Below, piece by piece: positions 1 to 7,377 of a stretch of DNA of 8,437 nucleotides (the first letter of the stretch is position 1; every line of letters starts with the position of its first letter). The stretch lies in assembly GCA_020346805.1 (NCBI GenBank), contig CP070790.1, positions 4,248,139-4,256,575 of the forward strand. The letters are read 5' to 3'. The position numbers and the translations under genes were made by a program. The stretch is from Planctomycetota bacterium. Lineage in GTDB: Bacteria > Planctomycetota > Phycisphaerae > UBA1845 > PWPN01. Under the pieces are notes generated by a model. That model made no database searches and was not told the DNA's origin. It saw only the letters and a program-made list of their open reading frames with translations.

Positions 1-50
1 ACGGTGTAACGATATCCCTTCACCTTTCTACCATATTCTCTCAACTCTAT

Positions 51-106
51 CCCGCCGCAGGCGGGCGCCAAACGCTGGAGCGCAGCAGAAGTCCGCCGTA
101 GGCGGA
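51..106. repeat. Palindromic intergenic repeat cluster (REP/BIME-like)
   Basis: Three short hairpins stand in a row. CCCGCC-GCA-GGCGGG (51-65) and TCCGCC-GTA-GGCGGA (92-106) are perfect 6-bp inverted repeats with 3-base loops, and they share the 13-mer CCGCCGYAGGCGG. Between them CGCT-GG-AGCG (73-82) is a small perfect inverted repeat. The arrangement looks like a composite extragenic palindrome rather than a terminator, because no T run follows. Whether it recurs elsewhere in this genome cannot be seen here. It lies about 125 bases upstream of mutS. Confidence 0.55.
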
Positions 107-188
107 AACCCAACCCAAGGCCGGATAATTACAAATACCGTCCCTTCCCGAAGTTACGGCTACACATTCCAATATGTCCTGTCCTTTA

Positions 189-217
189 TTGAGAACCGGG
201 GCGTGATACCGTACATT
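189..217 (+). promoter_or_regulatory. Possible sigma-70-type promoter of mutS
   Basis: TTGAGA (189-194) matches five of six bases of the -35 consensus. A 17-base spacer separates it from TACATT (212-217), which matches four of six bases of the -10 consensus. Transcription would start near 224, leaving an almost absent leader before the ATG at 232. That would fit the lack of a convincing Shine-Dalgarno site there. Matches of this quality also arise by chance, so this is tentative. Confidence 0.25.
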
Positions 218-231
218 GACGGGCATATACC

Positions 232-2979
232 ATGGCTGACACGCGAACCAAATCCCGATCCAATACCAAGACCGACAATCTTACGCCGGCCATGCGGCAA
301 TATATGGAGCAGAAAGCGGCGGCACCCGATGCCCTGCTGCTGTTCCGCATGGGCGATTTTTACGAAACCTTCTATGAAGACGCCCAAACCGCTTCACGGG
401 TCCTCGGCATTGCCTTGACCAGCCGGGGCAAGGACAAGGGCGGGGCTTCCATCCCCTTGGCCGGAATCCCTTATCACGCCCTCGATTCCTATCTTACCAA
501 GCTGGTGCGGGCCGGCCACAAGGTGGCCATCAGCGAACAGGTGGAGGATCCCAAACAGGCCAAAGGAGTCGTCAAACGCGAAATCGTAAGGATCATCACC
601 CCAGGCACCCTCACCGACGATGCCTTGCTGGAACAAAAGGCCGACAATTACCTGGCCTGTATCTGCCAACATCGCGATCAATGCGGATTGGCGTTTGTGG
701 AACTATCCACCGGTGCGTTCTGGGTTCAGTTAACCTCTGAGACAGAACTGCTCGACGAACTGGTTCGCCTCGCACCGGCGGAGCTACTGCTGGCCGAGAC
801 ACCCATCGATAAACAAGATCCGTTGGCTACGGCCGTCAATAGGTTGACCGACCAACAGCAGGCCCTCGGTGATATGCCCATAACCTATCGGCCGGGGCAC
901 CTTTTCGATCCCCATATGGCACAAGAACGGCTGCGGAAACATTTCGGAGTGGCTACCCTTGAAGGTTTCGGTTTCGATCGGATGGATGCATCACTCTGTG
1001 CGGCTGCGGTTATCATCGACTATCTGGCCGATACCCAAAAAACCTCGCTGGAACACATTGTCAAGCTCAGCCGACGTTATAGTCACGATTTCGTACTAAT
1101 CGATCAATCCACCTGGCGCTCCTTGGAGATCGAGCGGACCATTCGTAGCGGATCAGCCGTCGGTACTTTATTACATGCCGTGGACCGAACCTCCACTGCG
1201 ATGGGCGGGCGATGTCTAAGGCGCTGGCTGGCGGCCCCCTTGCGCCATTTAGACTCCATAAAGCTCCGACAAGAGGCTATTGGCTGCCTGGTGTCCGATC
1301 CCCATAACTTGCGCAACATCCGCAGCGAAATGGGCAAGTTGTCGGACATCGAGCGAATCACCGCCCGGCTCGGGGTAGGGCGGGCTTCCCCGCGGGATCT
1401 GGTGGCGCTGGGCAACACCCTGCTCAGCGTGGAAAAGATTGCCGACCTGCTCGATGCAATGACAGAGAACATCGGTGTTGCTTCGCAGGAATTGGCTCCA
1501 TTTCTATCCACCCGCCGAGATGCCCTGCGAGGCCGGCGCGAATTGGCTGAATTTCTTACTACCAGCCTCGATCCCAATGCCCCTTTGGTACTCAATGAGG
1601 GTGGAATCATTGCCGACGGTTACGATGAAGAGTTGGATCGGCTGCGGGCCATCGGCAAGGACAACAAACAATGGCTTGTCGATTACCAGAACCAGCAAAT
1701 CGAACGCACCGGTATACCTTCACTCAAGGTGGGCTACAACCAGGTCTTCGGCTACTACATCGAGGTCACTAACACTCACAGCGATCGGGTGCCGGTCGAC
1801 TTCGTACGCAAGCAGACGTTGAAAAACGCGGAGCGTTACATCACCGACCAACTCAAAAAGTATGAAACCGAGGTCCTCACCGCGCGCGATAATGCCATCA
1901 CCCGTGAAGCGGAATTGTTTGAAATTATCAGGCAGCACGCCATCGAGCATATACCGGCCCTGCAGGAGTTGGCATCGGCGGTGGCGGAAATAGACGTGGT
2001 TGCCGGGCTGGCTCATCTGGCGGACGAACGGCGATACAGTCGGCCGGTGATAGTTGACCAATTCACCCTGGAAATAAACGAAGGCCGACACCCGGTATTG
2101 GAGCAGATGCTGAGAGAAAAATTCGTCCCCAACGATTGCCGATTGGGCATCCAATCGTCTGACACCAAACAGCAGGCAGCCAAGTCAAACAAGACATCGG
2201 CCGACCAAGGTGACCGGTTGGTCATCCTCACCGGTCCTAATATGGCCGGTAAGAGCACCTACATCCGCCAGATTGCGTTGCTGACCCTGCTGGCCCAGAC
2301 GGGCAGTTACGTGCCGGCCACATCGATGCGCTTTTCGCCGGTGGATCGGATCTTCACCCGGGTCGGTGCCTCAGACGAGATCGCCCAGGGCCGATCCACC
2401 TTTATGGTGGAAATGACGGAGGCGGCCAACATCCTGAACAATGCCGGCGAAAACAGCCTGGTGATCATCGACGAATTAGGACGGGGCACCAGCACCTTCG
2501 ATGGGTTGTCACTGGCCTGGGCCATAGCCGAGCAGTTGGTTACCAACGTCGGCTGCCGAACTTTTTTCGCCACCCATTACCATGAACTGACCGAATTGGA
2601 AAATTATCTTACCGGGGTAGTCAATTATAATGTGGCGGTTCGGGAATGGCAGGATGAGATCGTCTTTTTGCATCGGATCGTACGCGGCGGTACGGACCAA
2701 AGCTACGGCGTGCACGTTGCCAAGCTGGCCGGCGTTACACCTGACGTCATCACTCGCAGTCAGGAGATATTGACCGAGTTGGAAAATAACTTCTCCGCCA
2801 CCCCGCGGGCCCCCAGGCGGGCGGCCCGCCGAACCAAGAAAGAAGACAACCAGCTTCTTCTGTTTACCGATCCCGCCGACGAGATCGTCAAGGAAATCAA
2901 ACAAACCGATCCTCACGCCATTACCCCCATCGACGCCCTCAAAACTATCGAACGCTGGCGAAAACAACTGGGACAATAG
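232..2979 (+). CDS. mutS: DNA mismatch repair protein MutS
   Basis: MutS binds base mismatches and small loops in newly replicated DNA and uses ATP to recruit the downstream repair proteins. The 915-residue product is slightly longer than the usual 850-880. It opens with the family N-terminus (LTPAMRQYMEQK, 18-29) and carries the mismatch-contacting Phe-x-Glu as F43-Y44-E45 within RMGDFYE. Connector, lever and clamp regions follow. The ATPase domain has Walker A GPNMAGKST (668-676), the Walker B and signature run DELGRGTSTFDG (747-758) and THYHEL (781-786). QLLLF (874-878) near the C-terminus fits the sliding-clamp binding motif, and a short helical tail follows. An extra polar segment sits at about 641-660, just before Walker A. 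The ATG at 232 was chosen because it places the conserved N-terminus correctly; its Shine-Dalgarno is weak. No mutL is visible nearby. The gene converges on the parvulin gene. Confidence 0.98.
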   Translation: MADTRTKSRSNTKTDNLTPAMRQYMEQKAAAPDALLLFRMGDFYETFYEDAQTASRVLGIALTSRGKDKGGASIPLAGIPYHALDSYLTKLVRAGHKVAISEQVEDPKQAKGVVKREIVRIITPGTLTDDALLEQKADNYLACICQHRDQCGLAFVELSTGAFWVQLTSETELLDELVRLAPAELLLAETPIDKQDPLATAVNRLTDQQQALGDMPITYRPGHLFDPHMAQERLRKHFGVATLEGFGFDRMDASLCAAAVIIDYLADTQKTSLEHIVKLSRRYSHDFVLIDQSTWRSLEIERTIRSGSAVGTLLHAVDRTSTAMGGRCLRRWLAAPLRHLDSIKLRQEAIGCLVSDPHNLRNIRSEMGKLSDIERITARLGVGRASPRDLVALGNTLLSVEKIADLLDAMTENIGVASQELAPFLSTRRDALRGRRELAEFLTTSLDPNAPLVLNEGGIIADGYDEELDRLRAIGKDNKQWLVDYQNQQIERTGIPSLKVGYNQVFGYYIEVTNTHSDRVPVDFVRKQTLKNAERYITDQLKKYETEVLTARDNAITREAELFEIIRQHAIEHIPALQELASAVAEIDVVAGLAHLADERRYSRPVIVDQFTLEINEGRHPVLEQMLREKFVPNDCRLGIQSSDTKQQAAKSNKTSADQGDRLVILTGPNMAGKSTYIRQIALLTLLAQTGSYVPATSMRFSPVDRIFTRVGASDEIAQGRSTFMVEMTEAANILNNAGENSLVIIDELGRGTSTFDGLSLAWAIAEQLVTNVGCRTFFATHYHELTELENYLTGVVNYNVAVREWQDEIVFLHRIVRGGTDQSYGVHVAKLAGVTPDVITRSQEILTELENNFSATPRAPRRAARRTKKEDNQLLLFTDPADEIVKEIKQTDPHAITPIDALKTIERWRKQLGQ

Positions 2980-2980
2980 C

Positions 2981-3005
2981 AAACAAAAGGGCATATCCCA
3001 TATGC
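2981..3005 (-). terminator. Weak hairpin terminator between convergent genes
   Basis: The 52-base gap between the stop of mutS (2979) and the stop of the opposing isomerase gene (3032) contains GCATAT-CCC-ATATGC (2991-3005), a perfect 6-bp inverted repeat with a 3-base loop. Read on the minus strand it is followed by CCTTTTGTTT, a T-rich run suited to intrinsic termination of the isomerase transcript. On the plus strand no T run follows, so it would serve mutS poorly. The stem has only two G-C pairs, hence low confidence. Confidence 0.3.
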
Positions 3006-3031
3006 GTCGTCGATGAGGTTATAAGCGCATT

Positions 3032-4156
3032 TCATCCGGGCCGGGTAGCAGACTGCCTCGTCGGCTGCGATGTCGGTTGTGTGTCAGGTACATCGAACAT
3101 CGATTGTAAGAACGCGGGTCGGATCGGTTCGCTAACGCCGATGATGGGGTATTTGCGTTTGACTTCATCGGCGGCTTCGTAAAGCACCTTTTTCTGCAAC
3201 CAGGATCGGGCGCGTCTTTTGACGTCCTGGTCGAATTTCCCTGTGCCGGGGATACGTTTGGTGACCTGGATGATATGGAATCCCATGGGCCCTTTGACGA
3301 TATCGCTGAACTCGCCGATTTTTAATTTAAAGGCCGCCTCGGCCACCGGCTCACCGTATACCAGTCTCAGATGACGCGGGAACGGGCCCATATTCCCCCC
3401 GCTGAATTTGGTTCGGGCATCGCTTTCTTCGAGGCATTCTTCCCAGGTTCGCTTACCGGAAACCAGATCCTGGCGTATCTTGGCCAACTTTTGTTTTCGG
3501 GCCTCGAGTTGTTGGGGAGTATCGTAGATGTTGAAGCCCTTCATAATGTGTCGGGCCTCCACCCTGGTACCGTCGAATTCGCTGGAATCGGCATCAAAGA
3601 GCTCTTTGAGATAGGCCTCATCCTGTCCTTTTTTAATGGCCTCGCCGACCAGTTTGGCCATTGCCAAACGATGCCTTATGCGGCCCCGGAATTCCTCCAT
3701 AGTGGTCCCGAATTTTATGAGGCGCTCTTCAAACGCCTTTTCATCTTTTAACTTGACCTTTTTAATCGACTTTTCAATTTCCTTCTCGACTTGCCCTTCG
3801 TCAACCAGTTCGGGATGGTCGGCCACATACAATATGAACATCTTTTTGCCGAGCAGGTCATTTATCCTGGAATTCTTATAAGACTCGTATTTTCCCACCG
3901 GGATGCCGCTCATGATATATTCAAATTCACCCTGGGTAACGGCCATTTTGTCGCCGAGGCGAACCAGTACCCGCCGGTAGTCCGGTTGGGAAGCTGCAGC
4001 GGGCCCCGTTGCCGGTCGGGAAGTTAATGAAGGCATAGTCGCTGGTTGGGTAGTAGCCGTTTCATCGAGTTTAGCAGACTTGCCATCATCGGCGGCAGAA
4101 CATAAAGCTGCAGCAAATACCAAAAAAACTGATAATAAAGAAATTCTGAATCTCAT
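3032..4156 (-). CDS. Exported parvulin-type peptidyl-prolyl isomerase (SurA/PrsA-like)
   Basis: It probably speeds cis-trans isomerisation of prolyl bonds in exported proteins and acts as a periplasmic folding factor. The 374-residue product starts with a signal peptide (basic MRFR, hydrophobic core to about 19, likely cut after CSA at 19-21). A Thr/Pro-rich linker follows (33-58). A charged helical region (about 65-195) resembles the SurA N-terminal chaperone part. The single parvulin domain spans about 199-301, with ARHIMKG (201-207), GGNMGPFPR (253-261) and GFHIIQVTK (292-300). The C-terminus is again Gln/Thr/Pro-rich (359-374). The residue before the cysteine in ALC does not fit a lipobox, so a soluble or loosely attached protein is more likely than a lipoprotein. 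GGAG lies 11 bases before the ATG, which is far for a Shine-Dalgarno. It follows plsY after 100 bases. The domain call is firm; the clients are unknown. Confidence 0.9.
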   Translation of the reverse strand: MRFRISLLSVFLVFAAALCSAADDGKSAKLDETATTQPATMPSLTSRPATGPAAASQPDYRRVLVRLGDKMAVTQGEFEYIMSGIPVGKYESYKNSRINDLLGKKMFILYVADHPELVDEGQVEKEIEKSIKKVKLKDEKAFEERLIKFGTTMEEFRGRIRHRLAMAKLVGEAIKKGQDEAYLKELFDADSSEFDGTRVEARHIMKGFNIYDTPQQLEARKQKLAKIRQDLVSGKRTWEECLEESDARTKFSGGNMGPFPRHLRLVYGEPVAEAAFKLKIGEFSDIVKGPMGFHIIQVTKRIPGTGKFDQDVKRRARSWLQKKVLYEAADEVKRKYPIIGVSEPIRPAFLQSMFDVPDTQPTSQPTRQSATRPG

Positions 4157-4256
4157 GGTTTACCGAACTCCGCCCATCTCTTTCATCAACAATCCGCCAA
4201 GGTCTATTACTAGAAATTACTTGGGCTAATCATGCTATATTCTTTGGTGGCCGACA

Positions 4257-4958
4257 CTATTTGTCCACTGAGGTACCAATTTTGTTTTCGGTGCCGGTAA
4301 TCAACCGCTGGATATTACTGCGATGACGGTAGACTACCAGTATAGCAATAATAACGCCAAACAGTTGCAAGGGCCAAAGCTGCCGGGCCAATCCCCACCT
4401 TCCACTTTGCAAATACCCGATCAAGGCAAATATTATCGGAAATCCCACTGCCGCGGTTACCGAAGCCAGGGATACATACCTGGTGGTCAAAACCACGAGC
4501 CCCCACAAAGCAAAAGCGATCAGGCCCGGCCACGTATAATATGGATATATACCTAGTATCACACCGAGAGAGGTTGCCACTCCCTTGCCGCCGCTGAATT
4601 TCAAATAAATGGGAAACATATGTCCCAGGATACAGGCCGCCCCCACCAAAACCCATAATAGATAAACGGTTGAGCCGGCACCGGCCTCCCCTGACGTAAC
4701 CACCAAACGTTTAAGCATAACCCCAGCCAGTAAGGTGGGCAGCAATCCTTTGAGCACGTCCAGCAAAAACACCAATATGCCATATCGCCTGCCCAGGACT
4801 CGGCCGGCGTTAGTCGCCCCGATGTTCTTGCTGCCGATGGTTCGAATATCCACGCCTTTGAGCAAACCAATCAAAAGCCCGAAAGGTATCGAACCACAAA
4901 GATACCCCCCCAACAACAAGCTTATTATCACCGCCCAATTTTCAGGTTGAATATCCAT
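4257..4958 (-). CDS. plsY: Glycerol-3-phosphate acyltransferase PlsY
   Basis: PlsY is an inner-membrane enzyme that transfers the acyl group of acyl-phosphate to glycerol-3-phosphate, giving lysophosphatidic acid, the first step of phospholipid synthesis. The 233-residue product has the family length plus a modest extension. The conserved cytoplasmic motifs are all present: GSIPFGLL (22-29), GSKNIGATNAGR (42-53), the glycerol-3-phosphate loop region GHMFPIYLKFSGGKGVAT (112-129) and YRHRSNIQRLITGTENKIG (210-228). Hydrophobic segments lie at about 8-30, 60-82, 98-117, 128-158, 163-183 and 195-210. The ATG at 4958 gives the correct N-terminus, preceded by a weak GGGG. Its partner PlsX, which makes the acyl-phosphate, is not in the window. 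It lies 69 bases downstream of the glycosyltransferase gene, same strand. Confidence 0.97.
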   Translation of the reverse strand: MDIQPENWAVIISLLLGGYLCGSIPFGLLIGLLKGVDIRTIGSKNIGATNAGRVLGRRYGILVFLLDVLKGLLPTLLAGVMLKRLVVTSGEAGAGSTVYLLWVLVGAACILGHMFPIYLKFSGGKGVATSLGVILGIYPYYTWPGLIAFALWGLVVLTTRYVSLASVTAAVGFPIIFALIGYLQSGRWGLARQLWPLQLFGVIIAILVVYRHRSNIQRLITGTENKIGTSVDK

Positions 4959-5027
4959 TAAGATACCCCATCAACTCAAAGCAGATCCCAACCATAATAC
5001 CTTAAATACATTCTTAATTCAGAAGTA

Positions 5028-6233
5028 TTAGCGATAACCTCCTCGCTTGGGTCCGTCACTTTTAATAATTTCTTCGTACAAAGACAACACCTCTTGTGTG
5101 TGTTCTTTCATAGTGATATTCGCCACCGCAGTGCAGGCATTTGAAGCACATTCTCGACGATGTTTATCATCGCTGAGCCGATCGATACCGTCGGCCAAGG
5201 CCTCAACCTTCATCGGCGAATCGATAACGTATCCTTGCTTGCCGTTTTTGATGCGTTCGGCGGCTCCATTGTAGCCTGTGGTGATGACCGGCAAACCGGC
5301 GGCCATTGCTTCCAGTACTACCCGGCTACAGGGATCATAGTATGTAGGATGGGCCAAAAGATCGGCGGCATGATAAAAAGCATGTATTCGCTGAGTCGGC
5401 CCTGCAAAAATTATACGATCGGCAATCCCCAAATGATGGGCCAATTTCATATAGCCGGTAGGATTATCCCGCCCCACGATCACCCCATAGATTCTTCTCC
5501 CGGAAGCTTGGCAATCCTGTCTCTGCCTTGCCCGAAGCAAAGCAAGGGCTTCGATGAGTTTGGCCACGCCTTTCAGCTTGAAATTATGGGCCACACACAA
5601 CACGAACAAGTCATCGTCGGCCAATTTAAACTGTCGGCGTATTTGGGTGCGGCGCGTCTTTCGTTCGCCGAGCGGGGTGAGATCGGGATCGACACCGTTG
5701 AAAATCTGCCGAATGCGAGAGGCATCGAAATTATAATGCCGTTCCAATTGGTCGACGACATATTGCGAAATTGCAATTACCCAGGGTGTGTAACGGCGGT
5801 TTAATAATCGTCTTTCCAGGGCGGCGACAACGCGATATTTCAAACTCGTGGTCTGGAAAACTCTTTTGATTCCTCGGTAAAGGGGATTGCCACGGGTAGC
5901 CAAATTGCGTTCCAGGGCCTCGGGCAGCGTACCGCCGCGAGGCTGATACACGTCGGCAACCGGGCAAGGAGTAATACAGTGAACTATATCGAAATGGTGC
6001 TCACGTATGTAGCGGGCGGTTCGTCTGGAAAACAACCATGTTTTAACAGCCCGCAAAGCGCCGCTGGCCCCGATGGGTACTACGGTTATCGTCGGTGTCG
6101 AAGGTATAGCCGAACAGGTCAAGATACTGACCTTGCATCCGCTGTCGGCCAAATGACCGGCGAAGGAAATGGTTGAGGTTTCCGCCCCACCCCGCCAGGT
6201 CTCGATCCGTTCCATAATCAAAGCTACATTCAT
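5028..6233 (-). CDS. GT4-family glycosyltransferase, WaaG (LPS core)-like
   Basis: This is probably a cytoplasmic, membrane-associated retaining glycosyltransferase that adds a sugar from a nucleotide donor to a lipopolysaccharide core or related glycolipid. The 401-residue product has the two-domain GT-B layout. The N-terminal acceptor half begins MNVALIMERIETWRGGAET, with the glycine-rich GGAE loop at 15-18. The C-terminal donor half has NGVD (179-182), HNFKLKG (216-222), FAGP (276-279), HPTYYDPCSRVVLEA (295-309) and GLPVITTGYNG (313-323). The usual E(x7)E pair appears as D300(x7)E308, a conservative change. A TTG at 6248 would add five residues, but the ATG at 6233 gives the standard N-terminus and has GGGG upstream, so it is preferred. 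It starts 21 bases after the kinase stop, suggesting one operon and a shared job in core assembly. Donor and acceptor cannot be read from sequence. Confidence 0.88.
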   Translation of the reverse strand: MNVALIMERIETWRGGAETSTISFAGHLADSGCKVSILTCSAIPSTPTITVVPIGASGALRAVKTWLFSRRTARYIREHHFDIVHCITPCPVADVYQPRGGTLPEALERNLATRGNPLYRGIKRVFQTTSLKYRVVAALERRLLNRRYTPWVIAISQYVVDQLERHYNFDASRIRQIFNGVDPDLTPLGERKTRRTQIRRQFKLADDDLFVLCVAHNFKLKGVAKLIEALALLRARQRQDCQASGRRIYGVIVGRDNPTGYMKLAHHLGIADRIIFAGPTQRIHAFYHAADLLAHPTYYDPCSRVVLEAMAAGLPVITTGYNGAAERIKNGKQGYVIDSPMKVEALADGIDRLSDDKHRRECASNACTAVANITMKEHTQEVLSLYEEIIKSDGPKRGGYR

Positions 6234-6254
6234 TATTGCCCCAAACAATTCTAC

Positions 6255-7076
6255 TTATTTATTATGCCGAGCAATTTGTTTGGTTTTGGCTTCAATTAAT
6301 CCGGCCAGCTTACCAGCCGAGCCGAATCCGCTGCACTGTCGGACATATCGGCATAAAAATCGCAACCGCTCCCATTTGCCTACCAATTCTGTGGGGGTGG
6401 AGAAATTAAGGGCCGCCAAATCCTTGACCACCCAGCGCCGTCGGCGAATTTGAGGCCGAAACACTCTCTGCAAATCAATTAATCTAAATATCTCATCGGC
6501 CGGCTTACCGCTGTAAAAAATAAATATATGACTCAGATAAAGATCGCGATGCACAAAACCTGCCCGATGAAAATCAGCTACAAAACAGGCCAGTTTATCC
6601 AGAAGGTGCCTGCGCTGTTGCAGATTGGATTCCCTATCGGCGGGCGACAGATTGGCGGGAACCCATCGTTCCAGCGACTCGCCCGGAACTTGATCCAATA
6701 AAATAAAGCTGCACTCCTCTGTTGGCCCTTTCATACGTTGGCCAAAGGCGATCGCCTGCACCGATGCAAGTCCGGCCGCCGACAGTTGCCGGCTATTATG
6801 CCATTCGATACCCGCAGTACTCGATGTCCAATATCCGTTCAACCATCGAGCCAGTTGGCGGCGCCAAGGCGGATTCTGAAAGCGCTTCAAATAAAAGGTA
6901 TGCTCCCGCCCCCGACCCTCCGACATGATTATCCGCCACCGCTGCCGCCAGGGTTCAAGCCCCGGCTTGTCCATCCGCTGGCCTTGATTCCACTGAAAGA
7001 CGGCATCCAGATTGCGCAGGCCGTTTGCGGTCAGTAACCCTTCATAACCAGGAACAACCTGCATAGTTTCGTCCAT
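6255..7076 (-). CDS. Lipopolysaccharide kinase, Kdo/WaaP (InaA) family
   Basis: It is likely a protein-kinase-fold enzyme that phosphorylates a sugar, such as heptose or Kdo, of the lipopolysaccharide inner core using ATP at the cytoplasmic face. The length of 273 residues is close to WaaP (about 265). Visible kinase elements are a candidate ATP-binding lysine in FYLKRFQ (K64), a candidate helix-C glutamate in GIEWHN (E91), a hinge-like region FILLDQVPGESLERWV (124-139), the catalytic loop HRDLYLSHIFI (176-186, D178) and the metal-binding FRLIDLQR (D201). These last two are the hallmarks shared with WaaP. The N-terminal 50 residues are poorly conserved. The ATG at 7076 was taken; an ATG four codons later (7064) is equally possible, with GGA upstream. 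Its neighbour downstream is a WaaG-like glycosyltransferase, which supports a core-modifying role. The exact sugar target is not determinable. Confidence 0.85.
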   Translation of the reverse strand: MDETMQVVPGYEGLLTANGLRNLDAVFQWNQGQRMDKPGLEPWRQRWRIIMSEGRGREHTFYLKRFQNPPWRRQLARWLNGYWTSSTAGIEWHNSRQLSAAGLASVQAIAFGQRMKGPTEECSFILLDQVPGESLERWVPANLSPADRESNLQQRRHLLDKLACFVADFHRAGFVHRDLYLSHIFIFYSGKPADEIFRLIDLQRVFRPQIRRRRWVVKDLAALNFSTPTELVGKWERLRFLCRYVRQCSGFGSAGKLAGLIEAKTKQIARHNK

Positions 7077-7100
7077 CGTTCAACACCAACCGGGCCAATA

Positions 7101-7352
7101 TTAATTATTAAGGCTATCTTGTGAGAGCGAGGCTTGCAATGCTCCCATAAAATCTTCTACTGGGGTAGTAGTCACAATTACATACGATCGGGGTAATTTA
7201 TAGAGCCTGTAAAATGCCCTGGGCTTGGCAAACACCTTGGCCTGGCAATAAAACCCGGTTATTATTGTTGAGCACCCAGGGAAGTTAATGGTATCGTAGC
7301 CGAAAGATTCGGAATTAGTAGCTATCGGTAGATGATACCGGTTGAACCACAT
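7101..7352 (-). CDS. Uncertain small hypothetical protein
   Basis: This is an open frame of 83 codons starting at an ATG at 7352, on the same strand as the LPS kinase gene and ending 24 bases before it. The product (MWFNRYHLP start) has mixed composition with many aromatic residues and two cysteines (27 and 36). It has no signal peptide, membrane segment or motif I recognise. Codon use looks plausible for a real gene. Against it, no Shine-Dalgarno precedes this ATG or the in-frame ATG at 7364, and the frame lies in the region where both flanking genes need their control sequences. It may be a small first gene of the envelope operon or simply a chance open frame. Confidence 0.25.
   Translation of the reverse strand: MWFNRYHLPIATNSESFGYDTINFPGCSTIITGFYCQAKVFAKPRAFYRLYKLPRSYVIVTTTPVEDFMGALQASLSQDSLNN
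7324..7342 (+). promoter_or_regulatory. Leader hairpin upstream of the xGPK-protein gene
   Basis: ATCGGTA-GATGA-TACCGGT can form a 7-bp stem (one G-T pair) with a 5-base loop. It ends 28 bases before the ribosome binding site of the gene at 7385. A second perfect hairpin, CCGAA-AGA-TTCGG, lies just upstream at 7300-7312. No T run follows either, so they are not terminators. They could be operator-like or transcript-stabilising elements, but their function is unknown. Confidence 0.3.
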
Positions 7353-7370
7353 TATTGGAGCCATATCTGC

Positions 7371-7377
7371 GGGAGGA
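7371..7377 (+). promoter_or_regulatory. Strong Shine-Dalgarno site that decides the start of the xGPK-protein gene
   Basis: GGGAGGA precedes the ATG at 7385 by seven bases. It is the only strong ribosome binding site in the window. It shows that translation starts at 7385 and not at the in-frame TTG at 7355, which lies upstream of this site and would put extra charged residues in front of the signal peptide. It also suggests that this protein is made at a high level. Confidence 0.75.

Noticed and set aside
51..106. CRISPR array
   Set aside because: There are only two short palindromes, with no longer direct repeats, regular spacers or cas genes.
1104..1610. A 168-codon minus-strand open frame
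   Set aside because: It is antisense to the MutS lever/clamp region, and its Arg/Ser-rich product is typical of a shadow frame.
5160..5804. A 214-codon plus-strand open frame
   Set aside because: It lies wholly inside the glycosyltransferase gene, whose motifs are clear on the other strand; its own product has no recognisable motif.
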